From Pyrenophora tritici-repentis (taxonomy: Eukaryota; Ascomycota; Dothideomycetes; Pleosporales; Pleosporaceae), in assembly GCF_003171515.1 (NCBI RefSeq), contig NC_089390.1, positions 310,001-374,000 on the forward strand: 64,000 bases of DNA. Direction: 5' to 3'. The notes under the pieces are model-generated. The model did no database searches and was not told where the DNA came from. It saw only the letters and a list, made by a program, of their open reading frames with translations. The position numbers and the translations under genes were made by a program. Below are positions 42,619-55,864 of this stretch, piece by piece. Each line of letters begins with the position of its first letter. Position 1 is the first letter of the stretch.

Positions 42619-43371
42619 CTTGACTGATTTTGAGCGTGTTGTGCTGTGGGTTAGTGACGACTTGGAGTTGAAGTTCGCAACTCGCGGAAGGAATTCTGGA
42701 CATGGCAGCTTGGCGTGCGTGGTCTGTGCGAAGCGAGCAGAGTGCATCTCCACCAAGCCGCCTCACTAGCCAAGACAGGCACGCGCGCATCCAATCCGCC
42801 TCATCATGCAGACTGAGACTTTCTATCTGATGTGTTTCGTCTCGCAACTGAACTATATGCACGACCACGGTTGAAGCAGATTGATTAATGCTCGCGTACT
42901 GAACGATGTTCGGATCGTGGTTTGTATTGTGGCAAGCCTGATGACCATTGTTTGATCTAAATAACTCTGCACTACCTAAACTACAAATCACAAACCACCA
43001 ACGTAGATGCTTCACAAGCATTACCATTATGTAGCTAGATGTATGTCTTTTGCTCGCAGTCTTCGTGAATGTCTGCAAGATCTACTTATGACAGAAAGTG
43101 TGTTACTTAATCATTCCCCATCATTGCCTCTGACATGCTGTTGAACCTACTGCATCCCAAAACCCAAAACTGTGGAAGCTTGTCCACTCGGCGTAGAAAT
43201 TTCGCCCGTCTATACTTATAAACACCGGTTACCGTACACTCCAAGTACACTACAAGCAGGGATAAAAAGACAAAGAAGAAGAGCAAAATGCAAAAGGGGA
43301 GCCCAGGGTCCGGCAGAGGGCTTGATCTAAGCTCAAAGGTAGTGGTAGCCTGTCTGGGACCAGTGGGTTCT
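42619..43371. other. Intergenic region
   Basis: 753 bp with the RPL18 promoter and the 3' flank of the transporter gene. The open frames here (longest 156 codons on the minus strand) show no domain and overlap the RPL18 leader, so none was accepted. Confidence 0.5.
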
Positions 43372-44781
43372 CTATACAGCCTTGTCACCGATGAGCTTGC
43401 CGATACCGTTGTAGACCTGGTTGGTCGAGTCGGGGGCGTAGCGAGGTCCAAGAGAGCCAAGAATGAAGAAGACGGAGATGACCACAGCAGTGAAGATCAT
43501 CAACTTGCGGAGGACTGGCCTGGTGTGGCCAAGCTCTTGCCACTTCATACTGCCCTGGCCGAGGTACTCCTTCAGCTTCTCGCCGCCAAGCTTGTAGTAG
43601 ACAAGACCTCCGAGCGCAATGGCGTAACCAAAAGCCTGGAGGGGTGTGACGGGGTCCTTGAATAAGAACATGGATGCGAAAACGAGGAGAATATCCTTGA
43701 GTACACCGGAGAGGGTAAGTACGAGCGAAGAGGTCTTGCCGATCTGCAAACTTGTTAGCTGGTGCGGATCGAGTCAAGGCGATGCAAACGTACCAAGAAT
43801 ACGACCGAGACATTGAGCAGGAACGCAACGGAGGCGTTGGCGAAAAGGGTGAACAGACCAACGCGGTCCACGTCAGCCATGGTCATCTTGGGTAGCTCGG
43901 TGAAAAGCAAAATGACACCGTTGATGACGGCGCACGCGGGGGCGTAGTAGTAGAGCGAGACGAGCGGGTCCATCTTGAAGTCAGCTCCGCTAAGCAGGCG
44001 CTGAACCATGACCAGACGAATAGCCTCGAAGACGATACCAGCGCACTGGAAGAGGAAACCGATCATAACAAATTGGATTTCACCCATGGATGCGATGACG
44101 ACACCGATGACGATGAAGGAGACGTTTCCGAGTGTCTTCAAGTTGACAGGCGCAACACCGAGACCCCAGGTGGTAAGGAGGACAGCGACTGGCATGGTGG
44201 CCTGGAAAAAGTCAGCAATCGTTCCAGCATCCTGCTCCTCATTCCACGTACCTTGAGCATCTGGATAAAGGCAACACTGAGGTAGAGATATGCCTGGTTA
44301 CCGCAGATCAAGCTCATACTGAAGAAGATACCAATGGGGACGATGGCTCGCAGGTATACACGCCCGGTCATGGGCACCTTCTTTCTTGAGTCGAGGATGG
44401 TGGTGAAGCGGGCGAGGAATTGCGTCATAACGGTGGCGAAGACCAAATGCCATGTTGTAAGGAAGATGGGGTAGTCTGTTGCTGCTGTTAGTGAGGTCTT
44501 TGCGAGGGAGTAGAGCTCACGTACGGAACTTGGCCGTGTCAAGGATGTATTTGTTGAAGACAATGGTGCTGGAACTGAGGGTGATCCATGTGCTATGAGA
44601 CGATTAGCAACTGCAGGGCCTCGTATGGTGGGTCTGACACATACGCAATGTATACAGCAGGATGGAAAGAGGGCGGTTCAGGCGCCGACTTTTGCGCATC
44701 GGGGTTGACAGTTGGCAAGACTGGGAGGGCCGTGTCGCGCGAAGCCTCAACCGAGGATCTCGCTTTCTCTTCTGAAGACAT
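43372..44781 (-). CDS. TPT/DUF250-type nucleotide-sugar or triose-phosphate transporter
   Basis: Exons 44781..44645, 44592..44525, 44475..44252, 44201..43794 and 43743..43372 give about 402 residues with consistent phases. A hydrophilic Pro-rich head of about 40 residues precedes ten hydrophobic helices. Family signs of the TPT branch of the drug/metabolite transporter superfamily are STIVFNKYIL in helix 1, YPIFLTTWHLVFAT, the helix-4 region VAFIQMLKATMPVAV, IQFVMIGFLFQCAGIVFEAIR, SLYYYAPAC and GKTSSLVLTLSGVLKDI. Such proteins sit in Golgi or ER membranes and exchange nucleotide sugars or phosphorylated sugars; the substrate cannot be assigned. The UDP-galactopyranose mutase gene is next on the other strand, which may be coincidence. 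Confidence 0.88.
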
Positions 44782-46262
44782 GGTTGCGTGTAGTGACTAA
44801 CGAGGGACGATGAAGTGTTTGCAATGGAGACTGGCTGGCGGGAATCAAAGGAGAGGTTCAGCTGTAGAGTTTCCTTGGTGCTGCAGTGGCAGTAAGCTAG
44901 CGCGGCTGACTGATCGTGATGATGTCGTTTCGCAAGGGCCAGGCCGCTGGAACACTAAGTGGCACAAGCAGCACAACAGATGACAGTGAGCTTGTCAGGG
45001 CAAAGGCAAAGAGGAGGTAAAGAACGGCAGAAGAGTTGGGAGAAGGGTTCAGTAAATGTTCAGGCAATGTCTATGCGCTAGGAGGAAGGGAGGGGCGGAG
45101 CGGAAATCAGCCAGACGACCTTCTAGAGCGTGGCACAGGGGTTCTGAATTAGGCGTGCTATTACCGGGCAATGAGCGACTATGTACTAGAGCTCATCTGA
45201 GGCAAGATGAGGATAGACCAGGAGCGGCGCGGGATTTGGTAACCATCTAAGTAGGTGAAACGGATCTGCTGTGGAGCCTCAACATGGACGCGCAATCACT
45301 ATAGTGTTGTGTGCAAAGCGGAAATTTTGAGCCGCCATGGAGCATCGAGCAGTTGCGCGCCATCGGAGGCGTACGCGTACCAAGGCCCTGCACCAGCGGC
45401 CAAAGACACCGGTCCCACCCGTAATAGTCATGACACCTTGTTGCAAGTGCAGAAAACAGATAATGCGCCTAATTTTTTTTCCCGCTGCCGTATCGTTGCA
45501 GGGAAGGACAGAGCCTCGCACCCTGGCAGTGCTGAGGTTGCAGTATGAGGCGCACAATAAGGGGCAATGCATTCGCATACAGGGTCCACGGATGGATTGA
45601 TTGCAATGGCTTCATGTTGCATGTTACAAGGTGGCACTAGTACCAAGTAGCATGCCACCAGGTCGATGCGTCGTTGATCTGACGCTGTTCTGTGTAGTCC
45701 CGCAGAGATAGAGTCGGTCAAGCTTCACCCTGTGCTCAACGCGCCTGGCTTGATGCTCCAGCTCCACACTCGAGCCTAGGCGAACGTGCATGAACAACGG
45801 CGCACGCAGCTCTCAGCAATGGTCATGGCAACAATCAGCTGGCAGCCTCAAAAGGGAGAGGCAAGTAGTGCACGTCTGCACGATACTGCAACTTGCGGCC
45901 AATCAACCGGCCACGAGCAAGTCCACATGTAGCGCCCGCGGCCTGCCCCTTTTCCGCCTGGCCTTATGCCTGTCGCCCTGTCGCTGTCGCTGTCTCCATG
46001 TCGCTATCACACCCGTCCAACTTGCCTGTGCGAGTGAGTTGCCCCAGTCATCCACAGTACCCTGGACCCGCTTAAATCAACCATCGCCCTTGGCGGGCTT
46101 AGTTTATCGCCAGCTATATTCCTCAACCACGCCCCAACCGTCGTTTGGTCTAAACTCCACGTCTTTCCTTCTTCTTCAAACTCGAGCTACGAGTATATGC
46201 TTAATTTCGCCCGCCAAACACTGAAGAAAGTTCCCAGTTTTCAGGAACTGTTGCAGGGCACC
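44782..46262. other. Intergenic region between divergent transporter and UGM genes
   Basis: About 1.48 kb with promoters for both genes. No domain-bearing frame or repeat was found. A pyrimidine-rich stretch with CTGTCGCTGTCGCTGTC near 45970-46000 lies upstream of UGM. Confidence 0.5.
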
Positions 46263-47975
<1,713 letters not shown>

Positions 47976-49147
47976 ATGTGCACTTTATAGAAGGCCGCAT
48001 GTTGCGCAAAAATGTAATGTTTACAGGATACCACGCTATATATAGTTACCGATACAGCCACTAGATAGACTAGAAGTCGACGTCTTTGTTTGTAGAGTGA
48101 GGTAGAGAAACGTTGATGTGATGTTTTCATCTTGTTGTTTTTCTTGCCATCTTGATTGACGCGTACACAGCAGCAAAGTTTTCCTCCAGCAGTACATTGC
48201 GCGTTGCGCGTTACACGTGTTGATCACCCAGTCAGTTAGTAACATTAATCATCCAGCAGGCAATACCATGATGAGCGAACACCGCTGATCACCAATATCG
48301 TTGATTATCGGGGAAGTAGAATGTCACTCGGCTTCTTCTTCCCCCGACAACGCCTTACAACATGACTCAATCCCACCCCATCCAATACAAATCAACCCAA
48401 CATTTTTTTTTCTCTTCTATCAAATGACTCGATACCAACAAGACTGATAGGCTAACAAACTACCAAAATCTTGCCGCTATGTTGGTGATCTTCATCTCCT
48501 GCTTATCTTTGCCAAAATACCGGTTACATACCCTACCGACTTTAACCGTAGACCGTAAGTAGACGGTGAATTCAGTGTCGTTTACCAACATCAAGGTTAG
48601 GCTATGGGTATGGGTACGTACGCTACGTATTTTCTCCGAAGAAAACCCACTTTTTGTTTGGGTTGTTTTGTTTATAAAAGGGCCGAATGGTTTAGAAGGG
48701 CTAGGATTGCGCGTGGTTCGAAAGATTGCGCGCAAGGTGAGGTTGGAGCCGCGACATGGTGAGTGGTGTGTTCAGGTGTGCCGATTAAGAGGATCGGGGT
48801 TTGCTGGGAGATTGGGGAGAGTAGGTGGGGCGAGATTAGTATGCAGTATGTATAATTGAGTTGGGTAGGCGGGTAGAAGTGTGGAGAGAAATGGTGTAGA
48901 TAAGGTAAGGTATGTGATATGATGTTGATTGCATTGCGTTGCCTTGTGGAAGGGGAGGTAAGATGAAAGCAAGAAAAAAAAAGAAAGTATACTGGTTTCA
49001 AGATGCTGTCAGCCAAGATGGACCATTCATTTCATAAAGCTATATCGCTATTTCCACCATCCCGCTGTCGTCATCTATCTCTCAGCCTCATTTCCCCTGC
49101 GTGCATCCATGAACCCCCACCACACTCACTCACACACACATTTGCCA
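47976..49147. other. Convergent intergenic region
   Basis: About 1.17 kb between the 3' ends of UGM and PRO2. No gene was recognised; it probably holds both 3' UTRs. A poly-T run (48400-48412) and a purine-rich strand near 48.9 kb are the only features. Confidence 0.5.
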
Positions 49148-50503
49148 TCACTCCTCCTCCCCAACGCTCATCCTCTCATGCTTCCACGCCTTCCCTCCCG
49201 CCCCATACTCAGCACTAATCTGCGCATCACCCACAAGCACCCATTTATAAATCGTCAGCCCATCCAAGCCCACCGGCCCCCTTGAATGAATTTTATTTGT
49301 AGAAATGCCGACTTCAGTACCAAACCCATAGCGTTGGCCATCCGCCATACGGGTACTAGTATTCCAATACACGGAGCTGGAATCCACAGCCGCGAGAAAG
49401 GTTCTAGCTACCGGCTCTGACGAGGTGAGAATGGCGTCGGTGTGGTGAGAACCATGTGTGTTGATATGTGCGATTGCTTCGTCGACGTTTGCCACGGATT
49501 TCAGCGCGAGGATATTATCTAAGAACTCTGTGTTGAAATCCTCTGGGCTAGCGGGCTGGAGGAGCGCGGCGGCGTGTTCGTCTAGTTTACCTTTTAGGGC
49601 GAGGAGCGTGGTGGAGTCGCAGCGGAGTGAGACACCTTTCTGCAGCAGGGCCTCTGCGATGGGGGGAAGTGAGGTGCTGAGGGCGGCTTCTTCGACGAGG
49701 AGTTGTTCGAGGGCGTTACATCCGGCGGGATAGCTTATTTTGGCGTCCATGATTATCTTTGTGGCTTTTGCCACGGGGTAGTCGGCGCAGAGGTATGTGC
49801 TGCATATTCCGTCGGCGTGGCCTAGCACCGGGATTGTCGTGTTGTCTTTTACGTAGCGGACTAGTTTGTTGCCGCCGCGCGGGATGCAGAGGTCGATGTA
49901 CGTGTCTTGTTTGAGGAGGTCGGCTATGGCGTCGTGGGTTTGGACTAGTTGGAGACATTCTGGGGGGACGGCCGTGGTGTAGAGTGCTGATGAGATGATT
50001 TGCGATATTGCGCTGAAGCTTCTGCTGGATTCACGGCCGCCTTTGAGGATGGCGGCGTTGCCGGATTTGAGGGCTAATGCGGAGATGTTGGCAATGACTT
50101 CTGGTCGGGCTTCGAAGATTACGAGGAGTACGCCGATGGGGCACGTGACTCGTGATAGGATGAGGTCGTCGTCGAGAAGTGTCTTTGCTGTCGTCTTGTT
50201 GATTGGGTCTTCTAGATCGCGTACATCCAGTATGCCTTGTAGCATATCCTCGTATTTTCCCGGCTTCGATAGATCCAGTCTCTTGACTAAACTTGCACTT
50301 AGAGTACCTCCCGCAGCGGCCTTGTTCGCAGCCTCGAGGTCCTGTGCATTGGCCTCTAGAACTATATTCTTGCCATCCAGTAGCCCATCGTGAATAGCCG
50401 TGAGTGCAGCATTCCTCTCCTCCGTCGACAGCACGGCCAGTTTCCTTGATCCGAACTTGGCAGCCTGAGCGATCTGCAACGGCTTGGCGTTTGTAAAGGC
50501 CAT
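49148..50503 (-). CDS. PRO2: Gamma-glutamyl phosphate reductase
   Basis: One exon of 451 residues, the normal size for eukaryotic ProA/Pro2 (yeast 456). It belongs to the aldehyde dehydrogenase superfamily. Visible are CPIGVLLVIFEARPEV and GNAAILKGGRES in the NADPH-binding part, IPRGGNKLVRYVK, the HADGICSTYL segment and the catalytic cysteine in SYPAGCNALEQLLV. The C-terminal HTDAILTSS and GFGTEVGISTNKIHSRGPVGL are also diagnostic. It reduces gamma-glutamyl phosphate to glutamate semialdehyde, the second step of proline synthesis, in the cytosol. The ATG was chosen as the first in frame, giving MAFTNAKPLQIAQAAK. Confidence 0.96.
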   Translation of the reverse strand: MAFTNAKPLQIAQAAKFGSRKLAVLSTEERNAALTAIHDGLLDGKNIVLEANAQDLEAANKAAAGGTLSASLVKRLDLSKPGKYEDMLQGILDVRDLEDPINKTTAKTLLDDDLILSRVTCPIGVLLVIFEARPEVIANISALALKSGNAAILKGGRESSRSFSAISQIISSALYTTAVPPECLQLVQTHDAIADLLKQDTYIDLCIPRGGNKLVRYVKDNTTIPVLGHADGICSTYLCADYPVAKATKIIMDAKISYPAGCNALEQLLVEEAALSTSLPPIAEALLQKGVSLRCDSTTLLALKGKLDEHAAALLQPASPEDFNTEFLDNILALKSVANVDEAIAHINTHGSHHTDAILTSSEPVARTFLAAVDSSSVYWNTSTRMADGQRYGFGTEVGISTNKIHSRGPVGLDGLTIYKWVLVGDAQISAEYGAGGKAWKHERMSVGEEE

Positions 50504-52418
50504 TTTTCTGAATACGGACTCAGATGGTGGTTGGGATGTAACGTCGATAATTTCTGACGCAGAGTGCGTGACTCAGCGCCGCTCAATGGGGGCAAATGTC
50601 TCTTTTGCCGGAAGGATTGGGGTATGCAAGGCTTGCCTACTGCTGCAGGTACTATTGGCGATTAGGTGGATCGTATGCAGTCAGGTGAAGTGTCTAAAGA
50701 TAGGTTTACATGGGAGTGTGGTGGGATGTTTTAGTGGTGTTGCGGGGTCTCCGATGTACGGCGCCACGGCTGTGGCGTTGCAAGAACGCTGCGTCTGAGC
50801 TCTCGTATGCAGAGCGCAATCCAAGAATTGCTGGAATCTAGATTAATGAAGAGACTTTTCGATAGGCATCGTATCGATGAGAGTTTCTATTGATTTTTTG
50901 ATCCTGCTCCTACGAAATGATGCAGATCTCGACCTTTCTATGTACATTATGGGTTATCGTATCTAAGACATCAACACTAGTTAGTCTCGGAGCAGCATCG
51001 AGTCTTGCACCCTTGGTTCCATTCAGAGGTAGCATCCAGGTCTCGTATGCTCCTGGTAGCCAAGCTCGAATCTTTGCACATCAAGTTGATGAAGGCATAT
51101 CCAGAAACCCCATCAAAAGTTGGGGCTGGATCCGCTCCAGTAGTCTCCACCCAGCACATGCCTAGGTAGACTTGGCTAGCCCGCTTGGCTGCATGTCCTT
51201 TTACTTTTCCTCTCGACTACCAACGTTTTCAAATACCAAGAGACGACACCCAACATCGACTTGCTCCAGATGCTATCGAAATAGCGGTCTGCGAGCCAGA
51301 TACGGAAGTAAGAATGTTAGACTCGGCACTCAATCCAGCCACCTATAGTGTATCTTCAATTGTGGCACATCTTCGATTGCCGAATTAACACGAGTGCCCT
51401 CGTGTTGCGCTTCTTGGAACACTCGTACCTTGGTATATACACTTTCGGCAACACAATATACGAGAATGAGGCATTCTTGCTAGGCGGTGGCCGGTATTGC
51501 GTTACCAAGACTGAGTACAGCCGCAAAAGCGCATCGGCCCCGAAGCGGATACCTCGGGCATGTCACCGCTCTGTCCAACGATGTTATTTCCACGGCAAGA
51601 AAGCCGCCGGAATCATCGCATCCCGTTTATCGAAAGCTGAGATCGTGTTCAGACATGGTTGCTACGTCACATTTCACCATTATCCGCGGCACCAGTCCAA
51701 TGGTGGTGAGATCTCGAACGTCGATAAATCTTTGCTGACGCGCGTGCATGGTATGCAGGGTCTCGCCGCTGCAGATGATATTGGCGATCTCCGCAGATGC
51801 CGCGCAGTTTCCAAAGATAGACGGTAGAAGGCGGTTTGCAGGATTGCAGGATGAAAGTAGTAGGTAATGGTGTTGCGGGGTGGTATTCTGAGCTCACACC
51901 ACAACATGGCACCTACAACCTTCTCAACACAAGTAGAAACTTCAAAGGCTCACCGCAAAATGGCCTACGCAGAGTCGTAATTGCGTCATAGGCGGCCAAG
52001 GATTATTTCCTTCAAGCCCAGACGCGATCGTTGGCAGTTGCGTATGTTGGAGGGCTAGCAGGGGCGTTTGGTGTGGCTGGGATCTTCTACCAACCACCTG
52101 CTATCGTCGCCTTGCCAACCTCGTCCAATTTCACCCACTCCCGCATCGCAACAGGCCCTGCCACACTACTCTAGCTTGATTTGACAGCTCATCGCGTAGG
52201 TCATTGCGCAAAGATGGCTGGTCTATACAAAAACCACGCTGCAGCTACTGCACATGTCACCATTACACCCGCCTTTCCATCCTCTACCGCTCAAGTGCTG
52301 AGCAGGTACCCAACCACACACATTTGCTGCGCGATACTCACACGTGCCATTGTTTGCTAGTATCCGTTTCATACTATAGCATTCTTCCACAGACTGCGCT
52401 ACCGTCATCGCTACCAAG
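50504..52418. other. Intergenic region
   Basis: 1.9 kb. It should contain the PRO2 and CRH promoters. Frames up to 159 codons exist (51348-51827, plus) but lack a domain, hydrophobic pattern or credible introns. Nothing else was recognised. Confidence 0.45.
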
Positions 52419-53658
52419 ATGCGCTCCGCTGTACGAGCTCTCGCCGCTTTGGCCTCGGCCGCCCTCATTGTTCCCTCTGCAGCACAGACATGGTCCAACT
52501 GCAACCCGACATTACGAACAGACTGCCCGCCCGATTCCGCACTGGGCAAGACGGTCAACATCGACTTCTCGTCTGCGTCGGACAGTTTCACGGCTCAAGG
52601 CAACCCTACCTATGGAAAGGATGGCGTCTCTTTCACAGTGACCAAGTCGGGAGAGGCACCCACACTTACTTCAAAGTGGTACATAATGTTTGGAAAAGCC
52701 GAAATCGTCACGCAAGCAGCCCCCGGTGCTGGTATTGTCAGCAGCTTTGTATTGCAATCCGATACTCTGGATGAGATTGATTGGGAGTGGCTCGGCGCAG
52801 ACCCCGATGAGGTGCAAACTAATTATTTCGGTATGTCCTGAATTCAGATATGGAATGAGTAATACTAACTGCAGTACAGGAAAGGGGCAAACGACCAGCT
52901 ACAACCGCGGCGCTTTTCACGCCGACCCAGGCAGCCAGACGAGCTTCAAAACATACACCATCGAATGGACCCCGGAGCAGATTGTATGGCAGATCAACGG
53001 CGTCACTGTGCGCACTCTGGAACCCGCAGGCGCAGAGAACCAGTACCCTCAGACACCTATGCAGATCAAGTTCGGCGCATGGAGTGGAGGTGATTCAGCG
53101 AATCCTGCGGGTACTATATCATGGGCTCGTGGTCCCACGGATTACTCAAAGGGCCCCTTCACTATGAAGGTCAAGTCGCTCAAGGTACAGGATTACTCGA
53201 CTGGCACACAGTATGTCTACGGCGACCAATCCGGTACCTGGAAGTCTATCAAATCAGTTGGAGGCACAATCTACTCCGGTGGCAACAAGCCCATCGCCGA
53301 CGCTCCAGCCGTCACAGCTACCGCCAGCGGACAGCCACTGCCCTTTAGCCCACACCAAACCTCCGACTACATGCGCCCCAGCGTCTACCCCTGGATCCCC
53401 GACCCGTCGGCTACCCCCACTGCGCAACCTACATTTGCAAACTACCCCGGGCTACCGAGCGGGTGGACAGTTTCCGATACTGGAAAAGTGATCCCACCCA
53501 GCTCAGCCACTGTCAGTAAGCCATTTGTTTGCCCCCAAACCCTCCTATCTCCAAAAGAGCAATCATACTAACGATACTTCCGCGCAGATGTCCCCTCAAG
53601 GTTCCTCTATCTCATCGCCGCAAGCTTCACCTACGGCCTCGTCTGCCTATGGATATGA
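52419..53658 (+). CDS. GH16 Crh-type chitin-glucan transglycosylase, GPI-anchored
   Basis: Exons 52419..52830, 52880..53515 and 53588..53658 give about 372 residues. Residues 1-22 are a signal peptide (ends near SAAQ). The GH16 domain has the catalytic motif DEIDWEWLG (nucleophile and acid/base Glu around the Asp), preceded by MFGKAEIVTQAAPGAGIVSSF and followed by the FHTYTIEW-like FKTYTIEWTPEQIVWQINGV and IKFGAWSGGDSANP. There is no chitin-binding CBM18. A Ser/Pro/Thr-rich stalk leads to exon 3, which codes a short hydrophobic end (RFLYLIAASFTYGLVCLWI) suited to a GPI signal; exon 3 is chosen from a TACTAAC branch point and frame phase. The family links chitin to beta-1,3/1,6-glucan in the wall. 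Confidence 0.88.
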
Positions 53659-55864
53659 CCTCTCCACCGGCTACGACAACCACGGTTCCACGCCTCCTCT
53701 CCCCACCGCAACATCTCCCTCGGGTCTCCAAAACGCCGCCGCCGCCAGCGCCATCCCCGCAGCCCCCGAACACAGCGCAGGTTGGAAACTCCGCCTCTCC
53801 ATCATACTCCCCTGGACCATACTCGCCCTCCACCTCCCCAGCTGCCTCGGCTACTAGGACGGCTGGGGCAACCTCATACACCAATACCGCACCGGCGAGT
53901 TTTTCCAGCTCACCGGCGCGGCAATGTTTAAATTCTGCATCTTGCTGGGTAGTGCGATATTGGCCCTTTTTACGAATAATTATATCGGATATGCGTTTTC
54001 GCTCAAGTTGTGGTTGGCGCCGTGGCCGCATCTTACGTGGAAGTTTGGCTGGAATCGCAAGTGTTGCAAGGACCATGCTTGTGAGGAGAAGAAGAAGATG
54101 TATATATTGCTTTGGAGGGGGATTAGGGGGATTTTAGGTGGGCTTGGGTTTTTCTGATATGTTTTTTGTTGCATAGCGTGGCGTTTTTGGGTGGTATTAA
54201 TTGCGTTTTAGAATTGGAAGAGTGAGTCTGCGATATGATGAGGAAGAAAGCGGTTTGAATTAGCTTAGCTTAATGATGGATGGATGGATGGATAGTGATG
54301 ATTGATGGAGACATTGATTGGTATTAGTAATGACAGAATGGATTACTTGAGTGGAATACTCAATCCGACATTTTTGTGCAGAAGATTGCTTGAGCTTGGT
54401 TGTGTAAATCGCTTCGCTATGTGACACTTCACCCTCACTCTCTCCTTGTGCAAATGTGCGTGGGGAGAGTAATCTGCGTGAGATGTACTTGATATACATG
54501 AGCAAACCTAGTCTGTTGGATGGAGGGGATTATATGGAGATTCTACAGAGATGTTTACTGTATTGTTGTACAGCTTTCGTTGTGTATTGAAAAGCTATCT
54601 CATGCTGTAGCTCATCTTCAATCCTGATGCGCTCTCATCACGCGTCTACACTTTTACTTTGTTCTACCGCCTTCTCTTTTGTCTATTTTAAGACAAAATT
54701 CGGGTAGATAGTCGTGGATATAAGATACAGCCTTTATATCTTAACCCAGCCCCCATCAAACCAGCTCAACGGGTCGAAACTTGCCCTGCCATCTCTCATC
54801 AGGCTTGCTTTTGTCAATCAAAGCCGGACCAACTACTTCGAATTCGGCCGTCTGGTCTTGTCTATGTAGGATCAGAGGTACCGGTACGCCTGACACCTCT
54901 GAGCAATATCATGATACAGATCCAATAAAGGTGATCCAAGAATTGATGCGAACTGTGCTCTTGCCGATACTGTTGGCGAGTATGCGAAGCAACATTTTTC
55001 CAAATTGTGATAGGCGATATGAGTCAATGGAGATGCGCACTAGGTAGAGATGTGGTAACTAGCACTTGGGTCATATTCGGCACATATGTCGCACCATGGC
55101 ACAGAATCGCTTTTCGTGAACAACACCGCACATGGAGCTAATATAAGCTCTTGAAAACTTATGGATCGTCATGATCAGCCCGAAGCAGTTATGAAGCTCG
55201 ACGGAAATGCTTACGTCCAACCACGACGAAACTACTGGTCATCGAGAACTCGCGACAAGCATGTCAACCGATACCGTCAGCCTTACTTATCCCCAACCCT
55301 CACCTTACAGCCACGCGCCATGATATGCCAGAATCTCAGTGCAAAAGCCATCGGCAAACAAAGCAAGTAAAGGAAAGACGTAGCGCAAGAAGTAAGAGCC
55401 TTATCAAACACTGACGTCACGCACACCAACACAGCAACCTCGTGATCACAACCCACACCTCACCCACAACACGCAAGAACGACCCACCACCAAGCACCAC
55501 CACACACCTTGCATTTCTCAAAAATCAGCCCCAAAACGAACTTTTTATTTTGTCTTCTTCTTCTTCATAGAAAAGGTAAGTAGTGTACACATGAACTGAA
55601 CCTGCAAAAAACTCCCATCCCAACCTTCTGAATGGCACTTGAAATACCAGTCCTAAACGACAAGAACAAATAAACACCCTAATGCCCAGAAAATGAAACC
55701 TCTTGGGAAAAAGGTTCTCGTTCCAGCTAAGATATCCACATCGACAATTCCATCTACCCTCTCTGTCTCTCTGGTTTCGTGATTAAATGACGTGTCTGCG
55801 AAGGGGAGACTGCTGTACACCACCACCGCAGCTGCTGTCCCTTCTCCATATTTCGACTAGATAC
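53659..55864. other. Intergenic region
   Basis: 2.2 kb. A Pro/Ser-rich frame continues past the CRH stop to about 53857 and a 77-codon frame lies at 53924-54157 with one hydrophobic stretch; neither has support as a gene. The rest is probably CRH and HRP1 3' sequence. Confidence 0.4.
54274..54292 (+). repeat. GGAT microsatellite
   Basis: Four to five tandem copies of GGAT, downstream of the CRH gene. Confidence 0.8.

Noticed and set aside
51348..51827. 159-codon frame between PRO2 and CRH
   Set aside because: No domain, no hydrophobic or splice pattern, and isolated.
53525..54157. Ser/Pro-rich frames after the CRH stop, and a 77-codon frame at 53924
   Set aside because: The phase from exon 2 leads to the short hydrophobic exon 3 and stop at 53658; the later frames lack evidence.
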